In this document: positions 1 through 6,931 of the stretch, piece by piece
How the letters are laid out: each line of letters begins with the position of its first letter
How positions within the stretch are numbered: the stretch's first letter is position 1
Source of the DNA: Cytophagales bacterium
GTDB lineage: Bacteria; Bacteroidota; Bacteroidia; Cytophagales; Cyclobacteriaceae
Direction of reading: 5' to 3'
NCBI GenBank assembly: GCA_003504855.1
Contig: DNZD01000183.1
Location: 1 to 10,978, forward strand
Length of the DNA stretch: 10,978 nt
The notes under the pieces: model-generated
Seen by the model: only the letters and a program-made list of their open reading frames with translations
What the model was told of the DNA's origin: nothing
Database searches by the model: none
Made by a program: the position numbers and the translations under genes

Positions 1-165
1 TTGCCCCTCGTGTCTATGGGGGGAACTGCCATGGTATTCGCCGGACTATCCGTAGGTATCATTTTGAGCGTGAGCCGTGGTGAACTCGAAGAGAACTGGG
101 GACAGCAATCAGAAGATGAAGACAAGGAAAAAGGAACCAAGAACGTAGAAGCGAAGGCAGCCTGA
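1..165 (+). CDS. ftsW: FtsW, lipid II-polymerising SEDS glycosyltransferase (3' end only)
   Basis: This is the last 54 codons of a gene whose 5' part lies left of the window. Frame 1 is open from base 1 to the TGA at 163-165. The visible start, LPLVSMGGTAMVFAG, matches the conserved C-terminal loop and last membrane helix of SEDS proteins (FtsW/RodA), where a P-x-V-S-x-G-G motif precedes the final helix. A hydrophobic stretch (about residues 9-24 of the fragment) is followed by a charged cytoplasmic tail rich in E, D and K. FtsW polymerises lipid II into septal glycan with its partner transpeptidase. Its position directly before murG favours FtsW over RodA, as this is the usual dcw order. The stop codon is one base from the murG ATG, which suggests coupled translation. 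Confidence 0.9.
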   Translation: MPLVSMGGTAMVFAGLSVGIILSVSRGELEENWGQQSEDEDKEKGTKNVEAKAA

Positions 166-166
166 T

Positions 167-1273
167 ATGATGAAGCAACCGTATCGGATTATCATTAGTG
201 GTGGCGGCACCGGTGGACATGTCTACCCGGCGATCGCTATTGCCAATGCTTTCCGTGACCGGCACCCGGACGCTGAAATCCTTTTCGTTGGTGCTTTGGG
301 AAAAATGGAGATGATCCGCGTGCCTGAGGCTGGATATAAGATCGTGGGACTCTGGATCAGTGGCATCCAGCGAAGCCTTACCCTGGCTAACCTGAAGTTT
401 CCATTTAAGTTGATTGCCAGCTACTGGAAAGCACGAAGCCTAGTTCGTTCATTTCGTCCGAACGTGGCAGTTGGTACCGGTGGCTATGCCAGCGGCCCGA
501 TGATGATTGCAGCAACCTGGTATAAAGTGCCAACGGTTTTGCAGGAGCAGAATAGCTATGCCGGATTGACCAACAAGCAATTGGCAGGACGCGCCAATAC
601 GATTTGTGTGGCGTATCCCAACATGGACAAATACTTCCCCAAGTCGAAGATTCAAATGACCGGTAACCCGGTTCGCCGTGACATTGTTAACCTCGAAGGA
701 AAGCGGGAAGAAGCCCTTCGTCACTTTGGTTTCGATGGGGGCCTGCGCACAGTTCTCGTGCTGGGTGGAAGCGGAGGCGCGCGCACCATCAACGAAAGCA
801 TCGTAGCCGGACTCGACCAAATCGTGAAAGCCAATATTCAATTGATCTGGCAGACTGGCAAAGTATACTATGAGAACATCAAGGCTGAATTGACAGGTGC
901 AGATCTTCGGCATGTGCGGGTGTATGATTTTGTGAAAGAGATGGACCTCGCATATGCTGCAGCCAACGTGGTCATTTCCCGTGCAGGCGCTTTGTCGATC
1001 TCTGAATTGTGTCTTGCGAAGAAGCCCGCGGTGCTGGTGCCCTCGCCCAATGTGGCTGAAGATCATCAAACCAAAAATGCCATGGCGTTGGTGAAAGAAG
1101 AAGCAGCCATTATGATCACCGATTGGCAGGCCCGGAATACCCTGGTAGAGGAAACATTAAAGCTGGTGCGCGACAATGACCGCTGTACCGTACTGTCAGA
1201 ACGAATCGGCCGGCTGGGAAAGCCCAGGGCTGCTGAGCAAATAGTGGAAGAAATTGAAAAACTGTTGGTGTGA
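167..1273 (+). CDS. murG: MurG, UDP-GlcNAc:lipid I N-acetylglucosaminyltransferase
   Basis: MurG transfers GlcNAc from UDP-GlcNAc to lipid I at the inner face of the membrane, giving lipid II. The 368-residue product has the normal family length and two Rossmann domains (GT-B fold). The N-terminal domain carries the glycine loop GGTGGH (13-18), a second loop GTGGYASGP (103-111), QEQN (126-129) and GNPVR (166-170). The C-terminal UDP-GlcNAc domain carries GGSGGA (200-205), the SRAGALSISE segment (271-280) whose glutamate is expected to hold the ribose, and EDHQ (298-301), whose Gln is a family nucleotide-sugar contact. Two ATGs stand in tandem (167 and 170), so the start is uncertain by one codon. 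No Shine-Dalgarno sequence is visible. The start lies one base after the ftsW stop, and the 3' end overlaps murC by four bases. Confidence 0.97.
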   Translation: MMKQPYRIIISGGGTGGHVYPAIAIANAFRDRHPDAEILFVGALGKMEMIRVPEAGYKIVGLWISGIQRSLTLANLKFPFKLIASYWKARSLVRSFRPNVAVGTGGYASGPMMIAATWYKVPTVLQEQNSYAGLTNKQLAGRANTICVAYPNMDKYFPKSKIQMTGNPVRRDIVNLEGKREEALRHFGFDGGLRTVLVLGGSGGARTINESIVAGLDQIVKANIQLIWQTGKVYYENIKAELTGADLRHVRVYDFVKEMDLAYAAANVVISRAGALSISELCLAKKPAVLVPSPNVAEDHQTKNAMALVKEEAAIMITDWQARNTLVEETLKLVRDNDRCTVLSERIGRLGKPRAAEQIVEEIEKLLV

Positions 1274-2652
1274 AATTTAACGACTACGATAGCATTTACT
1301 TTCTCGGCATTGGCGGCATTGGCATGAGTGCCCTGGCCCGCTGGTTCAGACAGAAGGGCCTGCGTGTAGCCGGTTATGATAAAACACCCACTCCGCTTAC
1401 CCATGAGCTGATGGAGGAAGGGATGGAACTCCATTTTGACGACAAAGTAGAATTCATTCCTGGCTACCTCTCAAAGGAGAAGACATTGGTAGTATTCACA
1501 CCTGCCATCCCCAAGGACCACACGGAATATTTATACCTCAAGGATCAGGGTTTCACCATTATGAAACGTTCAGAAGTCCTGGGGTTGATTTCCCGTGACT
1601 ACAAAACGGTAGCGGTGGCAGGTACGCATGGCAAGACGACTACCTCTTCACTCATTGCCCATATCATTTATACGGCCGGGCAGGATATGGTAGCGTTTTT
1701 GGGTGGCATCACCTCCAACTATGATTCAAACCTGGTAATGCGGGGTGATGTCAGCAAGGACACTGTAGTAGTTGCAGAGGCGGATGAATTTGACCGTTCC
1801 TTCCTTCGGTTGTTTCCGGATGTGGCCGTGGTTACTTCCGCTGATCCCGATCACCTGGATATCTATGGTGACCACCAGAGCATGTTAAAGTCCTTTGGTG
1901 ATTTTATCAGCCAGATCAATAAAGGGGGGACGCTGATGATTCACCATTCGGTGGCATCATTAGCGGCATCCAATAAAAATATTACCGTGCATACGTACGG
2001 GATGAACCAGGGGCAATTTTTTGCCGGGAACCTCACCACCACCGGTGGATTTTTTACATTCGATTTGATTGGACCTTCCACGCAAATCAATGGCATCACG
2101 CTCGGTGTCCCTGGGTTTCATAATGTGGAGAACGCCATAGCGGCAGCCCTCGTGGCGAAAAATCTGGGAATCAGTGATGACGTCATCCGAAAAGCACTCG
2201 GAAGTTTCCGCGGTGTGCGGCGCCGGTTCGAATTCGTTTTCAACCAGCATGGCAGAATTTTCGTGGATGATTACGCACATCATCCCACCGAAATAGAAGC
2301 CTTCCTGCGATCGCTCAAGGCCATGTACCCGGAACGAAAGCTCACCGTAGTATTTCAACCGCACCTGTATACCCGGACCCGTGATTTTGCGGCCGGCTTT
2401 GCACAAAGCCTGAGCCTTGCCGATACCCTGGTGATGATGGACATCTACCCGGCCCGCGAAGTACCTATCCCGGGCGTTACATCGGATATCATCTTTAATG
2501 ATGTGACAAGCCCGGTGAAAATCCGCAGCTCTAAAAAGGACCTTCTGGCCAAACTGGAGACGTTGCCGCTCGAAGTGATAGCCACCGTGGGCGCTGGAGA
2601 CATTGACACTTTTGTGAAACCAATAAAGGACATGTTGTCCAAAAAACAATGA
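1270..2652 (+). CDS. murC: MurC, UDP-N-acetylmuramate--L-alanine ligase
   Basis: MurC is the cytoplasmic ATP-dependent ligase that adds L-alanine to UDP-MurNAc, the first amino acid of the stem peptide. The 460-residue product shows the three Mur-ligase domains in order: an N-terminal UDP-binding glycine motif GIGGIGMS (13-20); the central ATPase domain with P-loop GTHGKTTT (118-125) and acidic EADEFD (170-175); and a C-terminal domain after the hinge, with DDYAHHP (333-339). The DDYAHHP motif and the following HLYTRTRDF segment are typical of MurC and the related Mpl recycling ligase. Position between murG and ftsQ favours MurC. The start is GTG at 1270, which overlaps the murG stop (GTGA). 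It is preferred to the later ATG at 1324 because that one would remove most of the glycine motif. The 3' end overlaps ftsQ by four bases (ATGA). Confidence 0.96.
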   Translation: MKFNDYDSIYFLGIGGIGMSALARWFRQKGLRVAGYDKTPTPLTHELMEEGMELHFDDKVEFIPGYLSKEKTLVVFTPAIPKDHTEYLYLKDQGFTIMKRSEVLGLISRDYKTVAVAGTHGKTTTSSLIAHIIYTAGQDMVAFLGGITSNYDSNLVMRGDVSKDTVVVAEADEFDRSFLRLFPDVAVVTSADPDHLDIYGDHQSMLKSFGDFISQINKGGTLMIHHSVASLAASNKNITVHTYGMNQGQFFAGNLTTTGGFFTFDLIGPSTQINGITLGVPGFHNVENAIAAALVAKNLGISDDVIRKALGSFRGVRRRFEFVFNQHGRIFVDDYAHHPTEIEAFLRSLKAMYPERKLTVVFQPHLYTRTRDFAAGFAQSLSLADTLVMMDIYPAREVPIPGVTSDIIFNDVTSPVKIRSSKKDLLAKLETLPLEVIATVGAGDIDTFVKPIKDMLSKKQ

Positions 2653-3413
2653 AGTTAAAGCTGAACATCAGGAAGGAAATAAAGATTGCTGCCGCGCTTG
2701 TCGGAGTAACCTTCCTGATTGCTTTTACCGAACGCAAGCAAGGTGGATCACTATGTAATAATGTGGTCGTGGAACTGGACAACCTCAACGAAAATCATTT
2801 CCTCGATGAACGTGATGTGATGCGCCTGGTGGAGAACAGTGGGCAGACGATCAAAGGAACCAGCATCACGCGCATCAACCTGAAGGCCATTGAATCCAAA
2901 CTCATGATGGATAAACACATTCGTGATGCGGAATTATATGGCGACCTGAAAGGCAACTTGATCGTTTCCGTTGATCTCCGCCGCCCGATCGCCCGCCTCG
3001 TCCAGGAAGATGGCCCTGATGCCTACCTCTCAGAAGAAGGTATTGTTATGGGTGTGTCTGACAAGTTCACCTCCCGGGTGATGATCATCAGCGGACGATG
3101 GGCCAAGGCGGTGATGGAGAAAGGCAATGTATATGAAATGGAAGGGGGAAAGGAACTGATGGACATGATCGACTTCATTAATGAAGACCGATTCTGGAAA
3201 GCGCAGATCGCCCAGATGGATATCGATGCCCGTGGTGAGATGGTGATTTATCCGCAGGTCACCGGTCAGCGCGTGGAATTTGGTACGACCGAAAATTATG
3301 AAACAAAGCTATCCAACCTGATGGTGTTCTATAAAGATGTGCTGCCCCAGAAAGGCTGGACCCGGTACGAACGTGTGAACCTTAAATACAACGGGCAGGT
3401 AATTGCCCAATAG
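2649..3413 (+). CDS. ftsQ: FtsQ/DivIB-type cell division protein
   Basis: FtsQ is a single-pass membrane protein that bridges early cytoplasmic and late periplasmic divisome parts through its FtsB/FtsL partners. The 254-residue product has a basic N-terminus (KLKLNIRKEIK), one membrane helix at about residues 11-26, and a periplasmic portion. Residues 39-118 can be read as a POTRA-like region (VVVELDNLNEN...RDVMRLV...RDAELYGDLKGNLIVSVDLRRPIA), where the conserved pattern ends in a beta strand with R-x-P-x-A. The rest would be the beta domain. FtsQ is weakly conserved, so the call leans on this architecture and on position: it follows murC by an ATGA overlap and precedes ftsA. The length is slightly below that of the enterobacterial protein. 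No defect is visible. Confidence 0.9.
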   Translation: MKLKLNIRKEIKIAAALVGVTFLIAFTERKQGGSLCNNVVVELDNLNENHFLDERDVMRLVENSGQTIKGTSITRINLKAIESKLMMDKHIRDAELYGDLKGNLIVSVDLRRPIARLVQEDGPDAYLSEEGIVMGVSDKFTSRVMIISGRWAKAVMEKGNVYEMEGGKELMDMIDFINEDRFWKAQIAQMDIDARGEMVIYPQVTGQRVEFGTTENYETKLSNLMVFYKDVLPQKGWTRYERVNLKYNGQVIAQ

Positions 3414-3464
3414 ATGAACCACTTTTTTTAACTAAAGAAACAACCACTTTTAAAGCTTACAGTC
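3414..3464 (+). promoter_or_regulatory. ftsA leader with a motif shared with the ftsZ leader
   Basis: This 51-base A/T-rich spacer is the only real gap between ftsQ and ftsA. It lacks a Shine-Dalgarno sequence. It contains two copies of AACCACTTTT, at 3417-3426 and 3442-3451, 25 bases apart. The second copy sits in CAACCACT (3441-3448), which begins exactly 24 bases before the ftsA ATG. The same octamer begins 24 bases before the preferred ftsZ ATG. In both leaders the last bases before ATG are AGTC. It may be part of a promoter, a translation enhancer or a regulator site. Its function is inferred only from position and repetition. Confidence 0.4.
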
Positions 3465-4769
3465 ATGGAAAAGGAAAAAATAGTAGTAGGTCTTGATATC
3501 GGAACCACGAAAATCTGTGTGATCGTGGGTCGCAAAAACGAGTACGGAAAGCTTGAGGTACTCGGCATGGGAAAGGCCGAATCAGAAGGTGTGATCAAAG
3601 GCATCGTGACCAACATTGACAAGACGGTCTATGCTATTGAGAAAGCCATCAAAGAGGCCAGCGAAGTGTCCGGCATTGATATCGGCGTGGTCAACGTTGG
3701 AATCGCCGGTCAGCACATCCGCAGCACCATCCACCATGGAAGCATCACCCGCTCTTCCAACGAAGATGAAATCAGCATTGAGGACGTGAGCCGCCTCACC
3801 GAAGATATGTACCGGATCGTCATACCGCCAGGCAGCGAGATCATCCACGTGATGCCCCAGGACTATACGGTCGACTATGAAGAAGGTATCAAAGACCCGG
3901 TGGGCATGAGTGGCGTTAAGCTGGAAGCCGACTTCCACATCATCACCGCACAAACCAGTGCCATCAACAATATCAACAAGTGTGTACGCCGCGCCGGACT
4001 TGAAATTGAAGACCTGATCCTGGAGCCCCTGGCTTCCAGCCTCGCGGTGCTCAGTGACGAGGAAAAGGAAGCCGGTGTTTGCCTCATCGATATCGGTGGC
4101 GGCACAACCGATGTGGCAATCTTTTACGATAACATTATCCGCCACACGTCGGTGATCCCATTTGGAGGCAATATCCTCACCAACGATATACAAACTGGTT
4201 TGATGGTGATGGCCAAACAAGCGGAACAATTGAAAACGAAGTTTGGCAAAGCCATCGCCGAAGAGGCGAGCCCGAATGAAATCGTTTCGATCCCCGGAAT
4301 CAGAAATCGTGCAGCCAAAGAGATATCGGTAAAGAATCTCTCCAACATCATTCAGGCGAGGATGGAAGAGATTATTGAAATGGTCCACACCGAAATCATC
4401 AGCTGTGGATTTGAAAACCGACTGGCAGGCGGCATCGTCATCACGGGTGGCGGCTCACAATTGGCCAGCCTGAAGCACCTGGTGGAGTATATGACCGGAA
4501 TGGATACCCGCATTGGTTATCCGAATGAGCACCTTGGTAAGAGCAAGTTTGAATCGGTAAAGAGCCCCATGTACGCTACCGCGGTTGGATTGGTGCTGGC
4601 CGGTTTCCGCTCCCTCGACGAACGCGAAGAGCGCTACCGCGAAGCCAAGGAAAACAAAGTTGTTTCCAAAGTAAAGAAAGTACGTCCTACATCAGATTTC
4701 TTTTCGAGCATCCTCAATAAGACCAAGGGTCTGCTGATTGATGACCTCGATGGAAAGAATGAGTATTAA
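3465..4769 (+). CDS. ftsA: FtsA, actin-like membrane tether of FtsZ
   Basis: FtsA is an actin-fold ATPase that holds FtsZ filaments at the inner membrane and helps recruit later division proteins. The 434-residue product has the expected motifs: phosphate-1 loop GLDIGTTK (9-16), phosphate-2 loop DIGGGTTD (209-216) and adenosine motif GGIVITGGG (322-330). The FtsA-specific 1C subdomain replaces actin subdomain 1B and lies at about 86-167. The C-terminus has the expected amphipathic membrane-targeting helix, DFFSSILNKTKGLLI (411-425), after a basic linker with KVKKVRP. The start ATG at 3465 places the phosphate-1 loop near the N-terminus, as in the family. The gene follows ftsQ after a 51-base leader, and its last codons are followed at once by the ftsZ leader. 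Confidence 0.97.
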   Translation: MEKEKIVVGLDIGTTKICVIVGRKNEYGKLEVLGMGKAESEGVIKGIVTNIDKTVYAIEKAIKEASEVSGIDIGVVNVGIAGQHIRSTIHHGSITRSSNEDEISIEDVSRLTEDMYRIVIPPGSEIIHVMPQDYTVDYEEGIKDPVGMSGVKLEADFHIITAQTSAINNINKCVRRAGLEIEDLILEPLASSLAVLSDEEKEAGVCLIDIGGGTTDVAIFYDNIIRHTSVIPFGGNILTNDIQTGLMVMAKQAEQLKTKFGKAIAEEASPNEIVSIPGIRNRAAKEISVKNLSNIIQARMEEIIEMVHTEIISCGFENRLAGGIVITGGGSQLASLKHLVEYMTGMDTRIGYPNEHLGKSKFESVKSPMYATAVGLVLAGFRSLDEREERYREAKENKVVSKVKKVRPTSDFFSSILNKTKGLLIDDLDGKNEY

Positions 4770-4806
4770 CATAGAATTTATTCAACCACTACTAAATACA
4801 CAAGTC
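4765..4806 (+). promoter_or_regulatory. ftsZ leader with a motif shared with the ftsA leader
   Basis: This stretch runs from the end of ftsA to the preferred ftsZ ATG and is A/T-rich. It holds TTAAC (4766-4770), then CAACCACT (4783-4790), TAAA (4793-4796) and AGTC just before ATG 4807. The ftsA leader has the same elements in the same order. Over the 24 bases before each ATG, 16 are identical without gaps. This favours ATG 4807 as the true ftsZ start, because the sequence then behaves as an untranslated leader. In the alternative reading it is coding, since the ftsZ frame stays open back into ftsA. Confidence 0.4.
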
Positions 4807-6579
4807 ATGTTTCAACCTGGAGCCACCTACAAATTCGACCTGCCCAGGCACCATAAATCAATCATCAAGGTGATTGGTGTTGGTGGCGGCGGCAGTAATG
4901 CGGTGAATCACATGTTCCGACTCGGCATCAAGGATGTTGAGTTTATCGTGTGCAACACTGATTTGCAGGCACTGAATAGCAGTCCGGTGCCCACCAAATT
5001 GCAAATCGGAACAAACCTTACGGAAGGACTTGGTTGTGGCGCTAACCCCGAAGTGGGCCGCGCAGCAGCCATGGAAAGCAAAGAGCAGATCCGTGAAGTA
5101 CTCGCGGGAACCAAAATGGTATTCATTACGGCGGGCATGGGAGGCGGTACCGGAACAGGTGCAGCCCCGGTGATCGCCAAGATTGCCAAGGAAATGGACA
5201 TCCTGACCGTGGGTATCGTTACGATGCCGTTCGGTTTCGAAGGCCGTAAAAAAATTGCCCAGGCACAGGCCGGCCTCGACGGCATGCGGGCAAATTGCGA
5301 TACAGTGCTCGCCATTCTCAATGACCAGTTGCGTCAGATGTTTGGAAACTTATCCATCAGCCAGGCCTTTGGTGAAGCTGACGGAGTTTGTACCACGGCT
5401 GCGAAAGGCATCGCCGAAATCATTACCCTCGCAGGTTATGTGAATGTTGACTTCCAGGATGTGCGTACCGTCATGCTTAACGCTGGTGCCGCCGTTATGG
5501 GATCGGCAGAGACCAGTGGCGAGAATCGCGCGCTCCGTGCCGCTGAGCAGGCCCTGGCCTCTCCGCTGCTCGACAACAAAGACATCATGGGTGCCAAGCG
5601 TATCCTGCTGTCGATTATTTCTGGCGAGCAGGCGGAGTTGCAGATGGATGAACTTAGCACGATCACAGAATATATTCAGGAACAAGCCGGCGATGAGTGT
5701 GAAGTGATTTTCGGTCATGGTGTGGATCCGCTGCTGGGTGATTGCATCCGCGTGACTGTCATTGCTACCGGATTCGTAGGCGAAGGACGTGTGGCACCCA
5801 AACGTGCCGAATCCCGCAAAGTACTCGACCTGGAGAAAAGCGTGATTGTTGATGAAAAGACAGATAACTCTGTCAATGAGCGCAACCATGAAATTGAGTT
5901 AAAAGTTACAGAACCTCTCATCGCAACAGAGCCGGCGAAATTGGAAACCATGTTTGACTTTCCGCGCGCGACGAAGCCTGTTGAGCCCGTTATCGAAGAG
6001 CCTGTGATGGAAACCCCGGTGGTGACTCCTCCGGTGATTCAGCCCGTGAAGGTCGAGGTGCAGGTGGAGGTGAAACCGGAACCCAAGCCGGTCAATAAAC
6101 CCATCTATGTGAAGCCTGAGACCAGGCCAATCCGCAAGGAGGAAACTCCCCTGGAAGAACGCAGCTATACCCTGGACTTGTTTTCCCAGGAGCCGGTCAA
6201 TCGGCTCGAGGATGATAGTGAGGAAGAAGAAGATGAATCCATGGACAATTCACGACGCGACGACGATGAGTTTGAAGTAGGTAAGGAAATCTCAGCCGAT
6301 CAGGTTATCAATGAAGAAGGATTGATGGAGTTGCGCAAGACCAAGCAGCGTCTCGAGCAGCAGGCCCGTGAGCGTCGTGAGAAACTCAAGGCAGCCCGCA
6401 AGCAGGAGATGAGCAAGGAGGAGTTCAACGAAAAATGGACCCTGCCTGCTTACCTGCGCCGTGGTGTGAAAATGGAAAACGCGCCACACTCCTCCGATCG
6501 GTTCATATCGAAGTACAATTTGAATGATGATAACAACTTGTTGGGCAACAATAAATTCCTGCACGACAATGTGGACTAA
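4807..6579 (+). CDS. ftsZ: FtsZ, tubulin-like division GTPase with long C-terminal linker
   Basis: FtsZ is a cytoplasmic GTPase that polymerises into the ring organising septum synthesis. From ATG 4807 the protein has 590 residues. The globular part ends near residue 323 and includes the N-terminal GVGGGGSN (24-31), the tubulin signature GGGTGTG (112-118) and the T7 catalytic loop NVDFQD (213-218). A long tail follows: a Pro/Val/Glu/Lys-rich linker (about 390-445), an acidic stretch (467-490), a predicted charged helix rich in E, K, R and Q (503-540), and a terminal NNKFLHDNVD, taken as the conserved peptide for partner binding. The frame is open upstream to TTG 4738, with ATGs at 4741, 4750 and 4759 inside ftsA. 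ATG 4807 is chosen because MFQPGATYKFDLP resembles Bacteroidota FtsZ N-termini and because of the shared leader. A terminator lies downstream. Confidence 0.96.
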   Translation: MFQPGATYKFDLPRHHKSIIKVIGVGGGGSNAVNHMFRLGIKDVEFIVCNTDLQALNSSPVPTKLQIGTNLTEGLGCGANPEVGRAAAMESKEQIREVLAGTKMVFITAGMGGGTGTGAAPVIAKIAKEMDILTVGIVTMPFGFEGRKKIAQAQAGLDGMRANCDTVLAILNDQLRQMFGNLSISQAFGEADGVCTTAAKGIAEIITLAGYVNVDFQDVRTVMLNAGAAVMGSAETSGENRALRAAEQALASPLLDNKDIMGAKRILLSIISGEQAELQMDELSTITEYIQEQAGDECEVIFGHGVDPLLGDCIRVTVIATGFVGEGRVAPKRAESRKVLDLEKSVIVDEKTDNSVNERNHEIELKVTEPLIATEPAKLETMFDFPRATKPVEPVIEEPVMETPVVTPPVIQPVKVEVQVEVKPEPKPVNKPIYVKPETRPIRKEETPLEERSYTLDLFSQEPVNRLEDDSEEEEDESMDNSRRDDDEFEVGKEISADQVINEEGLMELRKTKQRLEQQARERREKLKAARKQEMSKEEFNEKWTLPAYLRRGVKMENAPHSSDRFISKYNLNDDNNLLGNNKFLHDNVD

Positions 6580-6836
6580 GCACGCAAACGGCATTTCGTC
6601 GACTGCACATGACCTGTCGGGGTTGTGTCGTTTGATCGTGCGTAAGACATGGCATTTCCGGCATGACTGGTTATTTACTCCATTCGTAGTGGTTGTTGGT
6701 GGTAAATATTTTTTGCCGGTGCCGGAGTGCCTTCTTTTTGGTTGGGTCACGCAAAGATCGCTTGTCGGTCAGTGCGCCAGTTTAGGCAGGTTTAGGAATT
6801 TTTAGCCGCCCCCAGCCGAATGCTTTTTTAAACTGG
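6580..6836 (+). other. Non-coding region after ftsZ, likely 3' untranslated
   Basis: These 257 bases have no convincing gene on either strand: the open frames here are short and lack recognisable domains. They probably form the 3' untranslated part of the ftsZ transcript, since the first good terminator is at 6837. Local structure is modest. GCACGCAAACG (around 6578-6590) can pair imperfectly with CGTTTG-ATC-GTGC (around 6629-6642). A short tandem CAGTTTAGG/CAGGTTTAGG occupies 6778-6796. A T-rich stretch lies near 6705-6715. No tRNA, CRISPR or IS end is seen. Confidence 0.5.
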
Positions 6837-6870
6837 AAAGCCGGACACTATGGTCCGGCTTTCTTATTTA
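6837..6870 (+). terminator. Intrinsic terminator closing the division cluster
   Basis: AAAGCCGGAC (6837-6846) and GTCCGGCTTT (6853-6862) form a perfect 10-base-pair stem around a 6-base loop (ACTATG). A T-rich tail (TTTCTTATTTA) follows. The GC core (GCCGGAC) gives a stable hairpin. It acts on the + strand, after ftsZ and before the hydrolase gene, so the hydrolase probably has its own promoter. The T-tract is interrupted, so some read-through is possible. The minus-strand side has no comparable T-tract. Confidence 0.85.
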
Positions 6871-6899
6871 TAGCCTCGTCGTATCTCCTGCGGAATGCA

Positions 6900-6931
6900 T
6901 TGGTTTGTCTATCTTTATACTATCTACGCCT
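6900..6931 (+). promoter_or_regulatory. Possible weak promoter for the hydrolase gene
   Basis: TATCTTTA at 6910-6917 differs at one position from the Bacteroidota -7 element TAnnTTTG and lies 14 bases before the hydrolase ATG. No TTG is found at the expected spacing upstream, so the -33 element is missing or diverged. The call rests mainly on the need for a promoter after the terminator at 6837-6870. Confidence 0.2.

Noticed and set aside
449..1069. A 206-codon minus-strand frame antisense to murG.
   Set aside because: The codons mirror the murG frame, no domain is recognisable, and murG itself is complete and conserved. It is a shadow of murG.
1960..2649. A 229-codon minus-strand frame antisense to murC.
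   Set aside because: It has no domain signature and lies wholly in the conserved murC coding sequence; the composition fits an antisense shadow.
3582..4388. A 268-codon minus-strand frame antisense to ftsA.
   Set aside because: Length alone is not evidence. The product is rich in His, Asp and Val without a recognisable fold, as expected from reading ftsA backwards.
5971..6141. Low-complexity P/V/E/K stretch in ftsZ that could have been a repeat array or foreign insert.
   Set aside because: It stays in the ftsZ frame with no exact repeat units and matches the disordered linker expected between the GTPase core and the C-terminal peptide.
6524..6805. A 93-codon + strand frame covering the gap after ftsZ.
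   Set aside because: It begins inside ftsZ in another frame, has no domain or membrane pattern typical of small proteins here, and uses many rare-looking codons. I keep the gap as non-coding.
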